This document shows positions 11,661 through 22,953 of a DNA stretch of 44,964 bases, piece after piece. Position 1 is the stretch's first letter, and each line of letters begins with the position of its first letter. Below the pieces are notes generated by a model, which searched no databases, was not told the DNA's origin, and worked only from the letters and a program-made list of their open reading frames with translations. The translations under genes and the position numbers were made by a program. Source of the stretch: Pigoraptor vietnamica (lineage: Eukaryota > Opisthokonta > Filasterea); the NCBI GenBank assembly GCA_943704525.1, contig CALSCQ010002546.1, forward strand, positions 1 through 44,964, given 5' to 3'.

Positions 11661-12089
11661 TGCCGCGGGATGCACAGGCGCTCTCTTCGCGTGCACTTGC
11701 GTTCGCCGCGTGCGTTTTTTGCGTGTCTTTTGGAATTTGGCATGAACCCCCTGTAATAATGCACCTGAAAGCTGTGCGTCGTCCAGGCCTTGCGAATGGA
11801 GCTGTAACAATTGCCGCGCGCCGTCCAAGCCTTGCGAAGTGGAGCGCAGGGGTGCGCGCATTTGGGACGGCCGTGTTGACTGCCACAAAATCCGCTGGTT
11901 CTCAATTTGGAAGTGTGTCCGGACGCATCAGAGTTCACAGTCCTCGCACGCAACTGCGAGCATGCAACGTCCGTCAAAAACAGCTTCAAGGCGCGTCATG
12001 ACCCACGAGCGACGCAGAGGAGCGAAGCACAGGACAGAGTAGCGAGCGTCAGTTCCCGTGGCATTGACCCGTGCTCGTCTTGCGCCGCA
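11661..12089. other. Intergenic between PDE and CS/Sel1 genes
   Basis: This is a same-strand intergenic spacer of 429 bp. It holds an imperfect direct repeat of about 28 bp (about 11778-11805 and 11820-11847, sharing CGTCCA(A/G)GCCTTGCGAA). No exon was recognised. The 3' UTR of the PDE gene and the promoter of the next gene are expected here. Confidence 0.45.
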
Positions 12090-13778
12090 ATGGAGGGCGC
12101 CGCGGGCGACATTGTGATGACGGTGGCGGGCGACCCGTCGCTGTCGTACGCATGGACTCAGACGCCGGTGCGTCTGTGGTTGCTTGTCTGTGCGCCTGTG
12201 GATGTACCCCAGAGGGCAGGGTCTTTTCTTCTCTGTTGAAAAACTCGTTCTGTGTGTGTAGCTCAATGTGTGTGATCGTGTGTTACGCTGAATCGTTGCG
12301 CAGGATACTGTGGCCGTGACAGTGTTTCCAGCGACCGACTTTAAACCAAAAGATGTCGACGTGCGCATCACCGGCACGGCCCTTTTCGCGGGTCTGAAGG
12401 GAGCCACGCCCCTTGTCTCCGTGAGTAACAGGCGCCCGCTGCCCCTTGTGTCGCATGCATGCTCACGGCCCATCAACGCAGGGCACTCTCTTCAGCCGAG
12501 CCTCAAAGGATGACAGCGCGTGGGTGTATGACGTGCGCGACGGGCGGCCGTGCATCGAGGTGCACCTGCAGAAGACGTACGCGGGGCTGTGGCCGCACCT
12601 GATGGCCGACCCCGGTTCGGGGAAGGAGGCACCGGGCGCGCCGCTCGATCCCCAGAGCCTGTTTGAAATTGCGCAGCGGCGGGAGGTCGAGGGCGACATT
12701 CCGGGTGCCATTGCGCTGCTCGAGCGGGCGGCGGAGCGCGGCGGACTTGCCGCCATTCTGCAGCTGGCGTCGATGTACCGCACGGGGAAAGAGGGCGGCG
12801 GGCCGATCGAGGGGAACGCAGCAAAGTGCGTGGGCATGTGCCGTGGAGAATGCGCGCGTGCAGTTCGGTGTGAATTTGCGTGCTGTGTGCGCATTTCATG
12901 GTGCTGTTGTGAGTGGTGTGTCCCTTGCGGCGTGGTCGTTACTGTCGTCTCATCCGCGCCCATCCACAGGGCTTTTGAGCTCTACACGCGCGCGGCTGCG
13001 ATGGGCAGTGCAGAGGCGCACTTCTTCCTCGGAGACGCCCTCCAGCGCGGTGCCGGTGTCGAGCGCAATCCGAAGCGCGCGCTGCACCACTACGCCGTGG
13101 CTGCCGAGGCCACGCGCCGCCACGAGTACACGCCGGTGGCTGCGTTCCAGGCGGGCCTCCTGTGCCACACTGGCAGTCCCGGCGCAGAGCATGCCCACGT
13201 CGCGCAGGACTACGAGAGTGCGGTGCGCTGGTGGAGGCACGCTGCCTCGCTCGGCTACGCGCCGGCACACTACAATCTCGGGTGGGTGTTGCATAAGCAG
13301 CGGGTGCGCTTCGATACCCCGTCCAGTTTCTCCCTCCGCCTAATTCTGCGGGAATGTGATTCTGACACCGCACTTGGATGTCTGCAGCGTCATGTGCATG
13401 CAGGGCACGGGAACGAAGCGCGATCTCTCGGCTGCGCGCGACCACTTTTCCAAGGCCCACGGCATGGACCCCGGCCTCCAGGTGCCGGACTTGCCGCCGC
13501 TTGACCCCGCCGCACGGTCGATCGAGCTTGCCGACGCCCTTCGGCGCGGTAGCATTGCCGCGAACATTGGGGACTTTGGCCTGGAGGACATGGAGCGGCG
13601 AAAGGGTGGTGCGCTGAGCCCCAGTCCGACGGCGCAGCGGAGAGGCAAGGGCAAGGGAAAGAGGGACGGCGCGGCAAAGAAGGCGCAAGAAACGACGGGG
13701 TGGTCGCTGGCGGGCCTTGCACTTGCGGCGGCCGCGGTTGTTGGCGCGGTTCTGCTGCACCAGCGGTGGGGCCGGTGA
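12090..13778 (+). CDS. CS-domain and Sel1-like-repeat protein with C-terminal membrane anchor
   Basis: Five phase-consistent exons (12090-12167, 12304-12420, 12482-12825, 12970-13281, 13388-13778) encode about 413 aa. Residues about 20-100 form a CS (p23/NudC/HSP20-like) beta-sandwich: YAWTQT, VAVTVFPATDFKPKDVDV, and CIEVHLQKTYAGLWPHL near its end. Sel1-like/TPR repeats follow (AIALLERAAERGGLAAILQLASMY; AFELYTRAAAMGSAEAHFFLG; AVRWWRHAASLGYAPAHYNLG; DLSAARDHFSKAHG). A Lys-rich stretch precedes a single hydrophobic segment at the extreme C-terminus (SLAGLALAAAAVVGAVLL) and a short basic tail, the layout of a tail-anchored protein of ER or mitochondrial outer membrane. CS domains often bind HSP90 or dynein regulators and Sel1 repeats scaffold complexes, so a membrane co-chaperone is a reasonable inference, not a demonstrated role. 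Confidence 0.82.
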
Positions 13779-13814
13779 GAGAAAAGGAAAAAAGGGTTTG
13801 CGGAAAGTAACTAA

Positions 13815-13906
13815 TCACGTGATGGTGTAACAAGCAATTTGCGGCAGCCAATCGGAAAAAGCCGTCGTCGATTACGGAACACACAAGCGACGGACGCGTT
13901 ATAAAA
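13815..13906 (+). promoter_or_regulatory. GLOD4 core promoter: E-box, CCAAT, TATA
   Basis: In the 166-bp gap before GLOD4 three textbook elements stand in order: TCACGTGATGGT at 13815-13826 (CACGTG E-box), CCAAT at 13848-13852 and TATAAAA at 13900-13906, 39 bp before the start codon. This is the clearest core promoter in the window. Confidence 0.65.
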
Positions 13907-13944
13907 GCGCTCTCTGGCCTTACAAAGCCTCCTTGTCTGGCTTC

Positions 13945-15493
13945 ATGCTTGCTGTGCGCGCCGTGGCTTGCGGAGTGCGCGCGTCCCAGTACACCGCCGT
14001 CGTCACTTCCGCCGTGCGCACCCACGCACTCGCTCGCACGTTCCGCGCGCTGCCGTCGCGCCTGTCGTGGCCTGCGCCCCTGCTTCCCAGCTTCGGTGAG
14101 TCGGCCTGTTGCGTTGCGACTGTGCAAGTGTGTGCGAGCAACTTGCTAAATAGCGCCCTCCGCAGCCCTTGCATCCTTCTCGTCTGCGGCCGCGTGCGAC
14201 AGTCACAAAATGGCGGACGACGGCCGGCGCGCCCTTCACTGGGTCCTCAAGATTGGGAACCTGAGTGCGTGTTTTGCGCTGCTGTGCTCTTGTTGCACGG
14301 ACTGTTGGCTGAGCGCCGTCTCCGCAGAGTCCACGCTCCAATTCCTCGAGGGCGTCCTTGGCATGCACGTGCTGCGGCACGAAGAGTTCAACACGGGCTG
14401 CGAGGCCACGTGCAACGGCCCTTACGCCCGCCCGTGGAGCAAGACGATGATCGGTGCGTGTGTGCGTGTGCGTGCGTTTGTGTGCGTGCGTTTGTGTGCG
14501 TGTGCGCGTTTGTAATGCGGATGCAATGTCACATGCGCGCACCGTGGCTCACGGCCCATTCCACTCCGTGTAGGCTACGGTCCCGAGTCGCACCACTTTG
14601 TGCTTGAGCTGACATACAACTACGGCATCCGCACATACAAGCGTGGCAACGACCTGCGTTACATTGCTGTGGAGGGCGCGGGGCTCGTGGCCAAGGCGCG
14701 CGCCGCCGGCCTCGAGGTGGAGTCCACCGCCGAGGGGCTCTTTGTGCGATCGCCCGACGGGTACGCCTTCCGCATATCGGACGCAGCACAGAGCGCCGTG
14801 ACGCAAGTCAGCATTGCTGTCGGGGACCTTGCCTCGGCCACGGGTGCGTGCGGCAGCTGCCTTTTTCCGTCTTGTGGCGGAGGCAGGGCGTACGGGCGAC
14901 AGTCCCTGAGCAAGTCCTTCTCTGCACACTGTGGAGTCGATGCACGTACCAATGACCACGCTGACCCAGCATGTCGTCTTCGCAGACTACTACTCGCGTG
15001 TGCTGCTCATGCGGACGTACGCGAAGAGCGACCGCGCCGTTGTCCTGGGCTACGCCGACAACCAGGCCAAGCTCGAGCTCGTGCAGTCCGACGTGCCCGT
15101 CGACCACGCCGCCGCATTCGGCCGCATCGCGTTCGCCGTTCGCGACATCCACCCCGTGCACAAGGCGGTGGGTACTTGGCCATACTGCGATTGCTGGCCG
15201 CCTGCAGTTGCGGTGTGCGCTGTTTGACGCTGTTTTTGCCGAAATTGTTTCGGATGTCAAAAGTGACACTTTGACTTGCGCAGGTGACCGCGGCGGGTGA
15301 CCGCATCCAGACGGAGCCTGTGCGTCTGGACACGCCCGGCAAGCCCACTGTGGAGGTGGTCATTCTGGCGGACCGCGACGGCTACGAGATATGCTTCGTG
15401 GGCGAGGAGGGCTTTGCGGCGCTGAGCACGACCAAGCCCGGCGACGAACGCATCGACTGGGCCACGCGCGCGGAGAGCGGCGGCGACCGCTGA
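13945..15493 (+). CDS. GLOD4: Glyoxalase domain-containing protein 4 homolog with mitochondrial-type presequence
   Basis: Six phase-consistent exons (13945-14095, 14166-14264, 14328-14453, 14574-14843, 14986-15167, 15284-15493) give about 345 aa. Close resemblance to animal GLOD4 is visible throughout: [71 protein letters not shown] and [19 protein letters not shown]. The fold is a pair of vicinal-oxygen-chelate (glyoxalase/dioxygenase) modules; enzymatic activity of GLOD4 itself is not firmly established. Compared with the animal protein there is an extra N-terminus of about 68 residues, rich in Arg, Ala and Ser and lacking acids over its first 50, encoded mainly by a separate exon. It reads as a mitochondrial targeting sequence. 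An internal Met (HKMADDGRR) matches the usual animal start and could serve a cytosolic form. Confidence 0.92.
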
Positions 15494-15614
15494 GGTTGCA
15501 ATGAACAGCCGACTGTTTGCTGAAAGCAATTCTCTCCTCAAAGTGCAGGAAGCAACTTGACATGCACACACACACACAACGCCACGGGTGCCTTTCATTC
15601 GCACGGCCTGTCTC

Positions 15615-17086
15615 CTACGACTCGTATGGCACAGGGATGACCTGCCCCTCGCCACGCTCCTCGAGCTCCGTCAGCAGTGCCTGGAATGCACGTGACACGG
15701 GTCCCACTCGCCCGTCGCCCACGGGACGGCCATCGAGCCGCGTCACGCCGAGACACGAAGCCCCGCCGAAGAAAATGATTTCTGTCGCCGCCCGCGCCGC
15801 GTCAATGTGCACGTCCTCAATCGCCACGCCACGAAGAGTGCCGGCAGCGACGAGCCTACGCGCGCGGGATAGGGGTCAATTGCATTCAACTGCATGCACA
15901 CGCCCACCCTCGCAACGTACCTGTCGGCAAATTTCAACAGCGAAGTGACGGTGATTCCCGTGAGAATGCCGTCGAACTTCGGGTGGCGAAGCACGCCGTC
16001 CGCGCCCACCACCGCCACGTTCATCACGCAGCTCTCCCCAATGTACCCGCGCTCGTCCACGTGGATGCCGAAGGTCCCTCCCTTCTCTGCGGCACGCGCA
16101 CACACGAGCGCGTTGATGAGGTAGTTGGTGCTCTTCATGCGCGCGAGGGCGGGGGGCTTGAGGGGGACTTCTGCCGCGGTCACCGTCGCCTCCGATATTC
16201 CGCTCTCCGCCAGCGCCTTCTTGTCAACAAAGAAGTCGTGCGCCACGGCGTAGAAGACGCTGCCGCCCTTGCACTCCTGGAGTGCGACGTACTATCAATT
16301 GGACTGACATACGCGCGACACACACACACACACACACACGCGCACCCCCCCCCCACACACACACACACACACACTCTCTCTCTCTCTCTGTCTCCCTCGC
16401 TTTCTCCATTTCATCCGTAGAGACGCACCGCGGGCGAAATCCCAAAGCCGCCGGGGCCGACAGAGAGGTACATGCGGATCATGACGCTGTCGCGCTTCTT
16501 CGCAATGGCCGCGAGTCGCAGCACAATCTCGCGCATTCGGTCGGTGCCAAAGGGAAGAGGGATGTGCGCCATTTCGGCCGACGCATGGAGGCTGCGCGAA
16601 CAGCACGTGAGGAGGGGTGTCTGCTCACAGTGCTGATGGTTTTACGCACCGCTCCAGGTGCTGGTCCAGTTGGAAGAGCTTGCCGTTCGAAATGGTCGTC
16701 GTGTCAAAAACAGCATGGCCCCTGTGCACCTGCCACGGGAATTAGAACTGCGCATACTGGCACATGTACACGCACGCACACACACACACACACACATACA
16801 CGCTACAAAAGCACACATAACACATGCACACATGCACACACACATGCACACGCTACACACACACACACACGCACGCACACACACACACAAATACAATACA
16901 CGCACACGCGCACAGGGCCGCTACCATGTGGTCGTCCAGGGGCGCCACGAACAGCGCGGGGTCTGTGATGAACCCCCCCAGGAGGCTCGAGTACATGGCG
17001 TGGTAGGCCGTGCGTGCCTTTGCGTGCAGTCGCTCGTGCAGCCGCGCCACGACCTCCTCCGCCGACAGTATGGGATCGCTGGCCAT
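15615..17086 (-). CDS. Class IV (fold-type IV) PLP aminotransferase, D-amino acid/ADC-lyase-like
   Basis: Five minus-strand exons (16925-17086, 16650-16729, 16429-16591, 15921-16291, 15615-15855) in matching phase encode about 338 aa. Family landmarks are DDHMVHRGHAVFDTTTI near residues 52-68, the PLP-lysine block ARMKSTNYLINAL (Lys about 188), and the C-terminal TEIIFFGGASCLGVTRLDG. The N-terminus resembles the plant enzymes annotated as D-amino-acid transaminase or aminodeoxychorismate lyase more than mitochondrial branched-chain aminotransferases. Likely reaction: transamination of D-amino acids, or pyruvate elimination from aminodeoxychorismate in folate synthesis; the sequence alone does not decide. 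No targeting peptide is evident, so it is probably cytosolic. It is divergent from a class III aminotransferase across 342 bp. Introns carry CA/CT microsatellites (16319-16388, 16770-16912). Confidence 0.87.
16319..16388. repeat. (CA)n, C-run and (CT)n compound microsatellite
   Basis: A compound dinucleotide repeat with a central C homopolymer lies inside the intron between exons 3 and 4 of the class IV aminotransferase gene. A second CA-rich tract (about 16770-16912) lies in its first intron. Confidence 0.9.
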
Positions 17087-17428
17087 GGTCGCAACGGCGC
17101 CGGTGTGGGCACGTGGTTGCTTGTGTGCGACGATGACTGCCACAAGTAGCCGTGCTTTGGATCGCACGCTGGACACATGCACACAAAGGCATGTCCAGAC
17201 ACAAGTGGGAGTCAGGCATGTCCAGACACCAGTGGGAGTCCGGCATCAGTCGCCAGACAACCAGACGCTGGCTTTCGAGAACAACGGGCACTCCTTGTCG
17301 TCGACGCAAGTTGCGCACACAGAGACACACTGCGCGGCGCCCAGAGAAGAGCTGCAGCGCCGCGTGCTTTTCTTTGTTGTTGCCATAGCATAACAGTCGG
17401 ACGCCCAGAACACCGCGTGACTGAAACA
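17087..17428. promoter_or_regulatory. Bidirectional promoter between two aminotransferase genes, with 27-bp tandem repeat
   Basis: 342 bp separate the start codons of the class IV (-) and class III (+) aminotransferases. It holds two adjacent near-identical 27-bp units (17187-17213 and 17214-17240, core GGCATGTCCAGACAC). No coding exon was seen. Shared promoter is an inference from geometry. Confidence 0.5.
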
Positions 17429-17859
17429 ATGGCAGCGCTTGTGCGTGCGGCGCGCTCGATGCGCCCTGCGGGTGGGAAAAGCCCGCACTTGCGCACACTT
17501 GAGCGTGCACGAAGCGCAAGTACGATGGCACATGAAAGTAGATTTTTGTTCATTCGACATGTGTGGGATTCACATCTAAAGTTTTTCCTACGCACGGTCG
17601 CAGTCACTGACGCGCAACCCAATTCGCACGCAGCACCCGCAGTGCGCCGCTTTTCGCAGGCGGCTGCGGCTGCATCCGACCTCCATCGGGACGGCGTGGC
17701 CATTGCGCAGCGGCACATTACGCCGGGCATCAGCCGCATGACGGACCTGGTGGTGTCGCGCGCGGAGGGGTCGTGGCTGTACACGGCGACGGGGGACAAG
17801 TACCTCGACTTCACGTGCGGCATTGGCGTCACTAACACGGGTGCGTGAATTGCCGCCGC

Positions 17860-17906
<47 letters not shown>

Positions 17907-19696
17907 GTTGTTCTCCTTCTGCTACATGGTGTTGAGAGCTGAATGGAACAGAGAAAGGCCCGTGTGTCCAGTGCAAGTGACCCATGCGCTTACCTTCGTC
18001 GAACTCCTTCGCTCCGCAGGACACTGCCACCCGAAAGTCGTCGCCGCCGTGCGCGAACAGGCCGGCAAGCTCCTCCATGGCCAGGTAACAGGGCGGGACA
18101 GATGTCTCGCTGTGAATGAGCGCCTGACTTTGAAGTGCGCTCACATGTCTGCACGCACGCACGCACGCACGCATCCCTCTGTCGCAGGTGAATATTGTGC
18201 TGCACGAACCCATGCTGACGCTCATTGAGCGCCTTCTCAAGATCGTCCCCAACGGACTCGGTGCGTTGCGCCTGTGTGTCGCTGTTACTTGCCGCATCGT
18301 CCTCGCTGCAACCTGCGCTGACTCTTTCGGTCGCTGTCTCCTGCCACTCCATTCCTCCCGTTCGCACACGCACGCACACAGACACGTTCTTCTTCTGGAA
18401 CTCTGGTGCGGAGGCAGTGGAGGCGGCCATTAAGCTCGCGCGCCACTACACCGGCAAGCCCAACATCATCGTTTTCCAGGGCGGTTACCATGGACGAACG
18501 ATCGGTGGGCGGATGGGGCATGGGAAGCACGCGCTCACGCACAGACACTCTCGCGCGCGCACACACACACGCACACACACATTGCATACTGGAGGGACGT
18601 ATTGATAAGTCATGAGAGAGGAAGCAATGGCACATGCGTTAACCGTGAGGCATGCGATGATAAGGGCGCTGATGCGATTTGTCCTGCGCAGGCACCATGA
18701 GCCTCACGACGTCCAAGTACATCTACCGCGCGCGTTACGGCCCGCTAATGCCCGGCGTGTTCGTGTCGCCGTTCCCCTACCTCCGCCAGATGCCGCCGGG
18801 CGTGGTGCGTGCTTTGTGTTACCACTCTGTTATCTGCTTGCACACACAAGCCTAAGCGCTTGCACACCCCTCGCAGAGCCAGAAGCAGGCGACGGCGTAC
18901 TGCCTGGAGCAGTTTGAGCTGCTTCTCCACCAGCAGTCGTCGCCCGCAGAAACGGCGTGCGCCATCATGGAGCCCGTGCTGGGCGAGGGCGGATACGTTG
19001 AGGCCCCTCTCGGTGGGTACTGCCCTGTGCCGAAATCCCGCTTCATGCATGCGCGCTGACGGAGTCCACTGTTAAACAGAGTTTTTGCGTGGCATACGCG
19101 ACATCTGCACTCGACACGGCATTCTGCTGGTCGCCGACGAGGTCCAGACGGGCTTTGGGCGCACGGGCAAGATGTTCGCCGTCGAGCACTACGGCGTCAC
19201 GCCGGACATTCTCGTCATGGCGAAAGGACTTGCGTCCGGAATGCCCCTCTCGGCCATCGTCAGCTCGCGCGAGGTGTGCTCCAAGTCGCCCAAGGGCAGC
19301 CAGGGAGGCACGTACGCGGGGAATGCCGTGTCGTGCGCCGCGGCACTCGCGACCCTCGACGTCTTTGAGCAGGAGGGCCTACTGAGCAATGCCAACGCGC
19401 GCTCTCAGCAGCTGCGCGAGGGCCTTGCGCGCATGCAGCGAAGCGGACTGCCGCTCGCCGAGGTGCGAGGGCTGGGGCTCATGGTCGGCCTCGAGTTTGA
19501 CCGGCGCGCGCCCGAGGGGTTCGCGGGAAAGGTCGCGGGGGAGTGCGCGAAGGACCGGTTGCTTGTGCTGCCAACGAGTGCGTTTGAGTGCATGCGCCTC
19601 ATTCCCCCACTCAACGTGAGCGAGAGCGAGTGCGCGACGGCGCTCGGTGTGCTTGAGGGCGCCATGGCCCGCGCAGCAAAAGCCGCCGGGTTGTGA
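17429..19696 (+). CDS. Class III PLP aminotransferase (4-aminobutyrate/ornithine-type), mitochondrial-like
   Basis: Seven phase-consistent exons (17429-17840, 18020-18084, 18188-18260, 18382-18504, 18692-18804, 18877-19012, 19080-19696) give about 512 aa. The N-terminal 90 residues are Arg/Ala/Ser-rich with few acids, as in mitochondrial presequences. Core motifs: [65 protein letters not shown], the PLP-lysine block [15 protein letters not shown], and [19 protein letters not shown]. These define subgroup II (class III) aminotransferases; the last two motifs look most like bacterial-type GabT 4-aminobutyrate aminotransferases. Alternatives are ornithine/acetylornithine or beta-alanine-pyruvate transaminase. 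Probable role: GABA or related omega-amino acid catabolism in mitochondria. Intron 1 contains a (CT)n run (17862-17902). Confidence 0.88.
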
Positions 19697-19872
19697 TGCG
19701 TCTGCGTGCTGCCTTCTTTCGTCGTCTTTCAGCGGGGCAAAGAACCCCTTGTTCTCGCAAAAGTTGCACGCAAATACACGCAAAACTCGCTGGCAACGCA
19801 TTTTCTTCACAGCACAGCCGCACGCGCACGCACACACGCACACGCAAACACACCCGCACGCCACGCCGACAA

Positions 19873-22125
19873 CTACTCGTCGTAGTAGTACGCATCGTCG
19901 TCGTCGTCGTCTGCGCCGTCATCATCGTCCGCAGCGCCGTCGTCTCCCTCGTACTCGCCCGCGCCCTCCTCCTCCTCAATGGCCTCGCCGTCCTCATCCA
20001 CCTCGACGACGCTCACAATTCCGCTCAGAAATGCATAGCCAATCATGGCCACGACCGACACGCCCACCGCGAGCCACTTTTGCCGCCGGAACGAGCGCTG
20101 CTCGGGCGACGCAACGGGCGCGCGGGGCGTCCCTTCCGACAGTGGGCCAAAGCCGCCGTCAAAGTACACGCGCGCAATGGTGTCGAAGTGGCGGACGAGC
20201 GGTGCGTGGTTACGCACTAGCCTCCGCAGGCGGTCGTCGGGGACGTCCGAACGCAGCACGGGCGCGAGCAGCGCAAATACCGCCGCATCGAGCGTTGTGG
20301 GCGCGCGGCCAAAGAAGAACGGGCCGTCGCCGAGGCGCACGCTAAGGGTGTTCAGTGCCTCCGAAACCTTGTCGTACAGCTGAGAACAGGCAGCGTACCG
20401 GGCTCTTGAGTTGTCGTACACATAGCAGTACATGCATGCACGCATGCACGAACGCACGCACGTCCACGCACACAAACGCGCGCACGCGCGCCGGCAGTAC
20501 AGAAAAAGAATGAGAGAACGTCGGGAAGACCGCACACCCCAATCCCCACCGGTTGCGGGTCTTCGAGGTCAAAACCGGCGGCGGCGATGCGTGCGGTGGC
20601 TTCCCTCCTGCACAGGCGCAATTGGGAGCGGTGTTCCGTGAGTGAAGTGTTGAACCCACACAAAGGCGTGTGGAATTGAATCGCACGCGCGCAGGGACAC
20701 TGCACACTACATGAGAGGGAGCCGAGAGACCAAAGCACGCACAGCCAATCACTTGAGCCCGAGCAACGCAGGATGAGCAACGCACGCGGAACAAGGAGCA
20801 ACGCAGCGACAAACTCAATGCGCACCAAAGTAGGCGCCTCACATACACCGCACTCCGCACAACAAACACACCTTGCCTGGTACGTGAGAATGGCCCCCAC
20901 GGGAAACGGGGCAATCTGCGCATACCACCCGCGCGTGAATTCCCTGTAGTTGTCCTCCACGGCCCAGAGTGCGTGGGCGCGGGCGAGGTCGACCGACGCG
21001 GCGAGCAGGCCAATGTAGGCGACGGTCTCAGCGCCCTGCGTCGGAACATGCGCAACTGTGTCAATTCATTTTGCGCGCTCTAACACACAATCACATGCAC
21101 GCACACACGCCGGCACATCCATAGACGCACATGCACGCAAATACACGCACACATTACATACAGAGGACACGCACGCGCAACATCCCACGCATACGCGCAC
21201 ATGCACATGCACGCACACATAAACGAACACATTATTCCAGACGCACGTGCGCGGACAGCTCACGCAGACAGACACAGCACACGCACACTCACATAAACCA
21301 GACAAATACACACACCACACACATACACACACACACCTCTCATAGACCAGACAATACACACATCACACATCACACACACACACACACATACACCACATAC
21401 ATAAACACATACACAAACACATACACACATCACTCACACACAGAGCACACCAATACCGACCTGGATAGAGGAGAGGTCTGCATCAATGTTGAGGCCGGCC
21501 TTGCGCCAGTGCGCAATAATGTTGTTTGCGCCGCCGAGAAGCACGTCACCATGGCGATAGAAGGGGAATGTGCCTGTGTGGCATTCCAGATGAGGGCAAC
21601 GACAACAGCACAGGCACGCACAGTCACACACACTCGCACATTGTCAATTACTGCACTCACTCACACTCACACACAACTCAGACTCGCACACGCAAACGCA
21701 TGCGCACACACACTCTCTCTCACTCACACGCACACGCCACTCATAACATCCGTTCGCATAAAATGCTCAGGGTACGTACCACGCACACGCCACTCATAAC
21801 ATACGTTCGCATAAAATGCTCAGGGTACGTACCAGAGGGCGACATCTGCGGGTTTGTCGCGTGCCGCACAGTGAGTGCTTTTTTCGCAAAGCGCGCGTAG
21901 GCAATGACCTGCGTGTGAACAAACGTCAGCAAAGGCTCTCTCTCTCTCTGTCATTCATCTGTGGAAGTGCCTCGTAGTGGCTTGTGTGAAGGCCCGGGGC
22001 GTCATAGGCTCGATGGGGATCAACGCCATCGAACGCTTTGCAGCTGCAGCCACCTTCAGACACTCCGGGTCGAGCGACGGCACGCCCCACGCGCCAGGCC
22101 ACACATACAGCTCCGCTTCTGCCAT
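19873..22125 (-). CDS. MTX: Metaxin (SAM/TOB outer mitochondrial membrane complex subunit)
   Basis: Six minus-strand exons (22054-22125, 21833-21908, 21461-21573, 20872-21035, 20550-20607, 19873-20379) in matching phase encode about 329 aa. The N-terminus (ELYVWPGAWGVPSLDPECLK, VIAYARF, NPQMSPSGTFP) and centre (FTRGWYAQIAPFPVGAIL; GDGPFFFGRAPTTLDAAVFALLAP) track animal metaxin-1 closely: a thioredoxin-like plus GST-C fold that helps the Sam50 complex insert beta-barrel proteins. A C-terminal anchor (VVAMIGYAFLSGIVS) is also metaxin-1-like. An acidic tail of about 45 residues with runs of Asp ends YYYDE and is longer and more acidic than in animals. Introns are long and CA-rich. Intron 2 carries a tandem duplication of its own donor. 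An E-box (22221-22228) lies 96 bp upstream of the start. Confidence 0.9.
21074..21460. repeat. CA-rich low-complexity tract
   Basis: Almost 390 bp of CA-dominated sequence fills the intron between exons 3 and 4 of the metaxin gene. Only purine-pyrimidine dinucleotide structure is visible; no exon was recognised inside. Confidence 0.85.
21728..21833. repeat. 53-bp tandem duplication including a 5' splice site
   Basis: Two adjacent copies (21728-21780 and 21781-21833) differ at only about one position. Each contains the sequence GGTACGTACC, read on the minus strand as a G|GTACGT donor. The functional metaxin exon 2 donor is in the second copy (by plus coordinates); the other copy is an intronic duplicate 53 nt further downstream in the transcript. 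Confidence 0.9.
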
Positions 22126-22953
22126 CTTCGCGCGAGCACAGACGCACGTGCGACAAACGACGACAAAGGGCTGCGTTTGATGTGCTTTCAGTCCCTCCAC
22201 ACCATGACATCAGCTGGGTCTCACGTGACCCCGATTCCAGTGAAGATCGATGCAAGGTGGGTGTTACTGTGTCGCCGGCGCCGGCAACTGGGTCCGGCCT
22301 GACTGAGAGAGGCCGTGCGAGACGGATTGCAGCGGTTTGACTGCCGGACCTTGCCAAATATGCCGGCTTTGACAGGTCCTACCTGTTGCGGTCGGGCATT
22401 CACAACAGTCGTACTGGCGACTGGAGTGGCACTGAAGAATACTGACTTACGGAACTGCCCAGTGCGGCCGGCTGCCCGGACACCGTGGCACGGTCGGGCG
22501 CCGGCGGCTTCGTCCATCACTCAGCCACGCCACTTCACCCGCGCCGCCCAGCGGAAAGTAGATGTACAAGTTTATGCCGCGTGCGCAGGACATCAGCCGA
22601 CCGAGACGACCGGCCACACACCGATTGGCAGACGCGCCATCACTCGCCCTCCACGGGGCAGTCGTCTGTTGCACCGTCTGCGGCTTGGGCTTGTGTCTGC
22701 AGCTTTAACACAGCTAGTATTAGCCATCAGCGACAAATGCCAAATTAGTCGCATTCAACCACCCGCCGCCATCTCGCTTCAGTCACTGCCCATTCGACCA
22801 CAGTGAAAGTCCTATTAGTAAGTAACCGAGCGCCGTCTGAATGAGTTATCAGGTTCAACGGATCTAACTAGACAACTCCGACATTCAAGACAGTCTACAA
22901 GGCCGAGCGCGCCGGTCAAAAACAGGCGCTGCCGTCCCACCTGACAAGCCCAC
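22126..22953. other. Intergenic, no recognised gene
   Basis: 828 bp lie between the metaxin start and the 3' end of a small secreted protein gene. It contains TCACGTGA at 22221-22228 and a GC-rich stretch (22260-22510). One open frame on the plus strand (22315-22806, 163 codons) shows no family resemblance or exon-like codon use, and I do not call it a gene. Confidence 0.5.

Noticed and set aside
22315-22806. 163-codon plus-strand open frame
   Set aside because: No family resemblance, no signal or domain, and composition like the GC-rich spacer; overlaps an unconvincing frame on the other strand.
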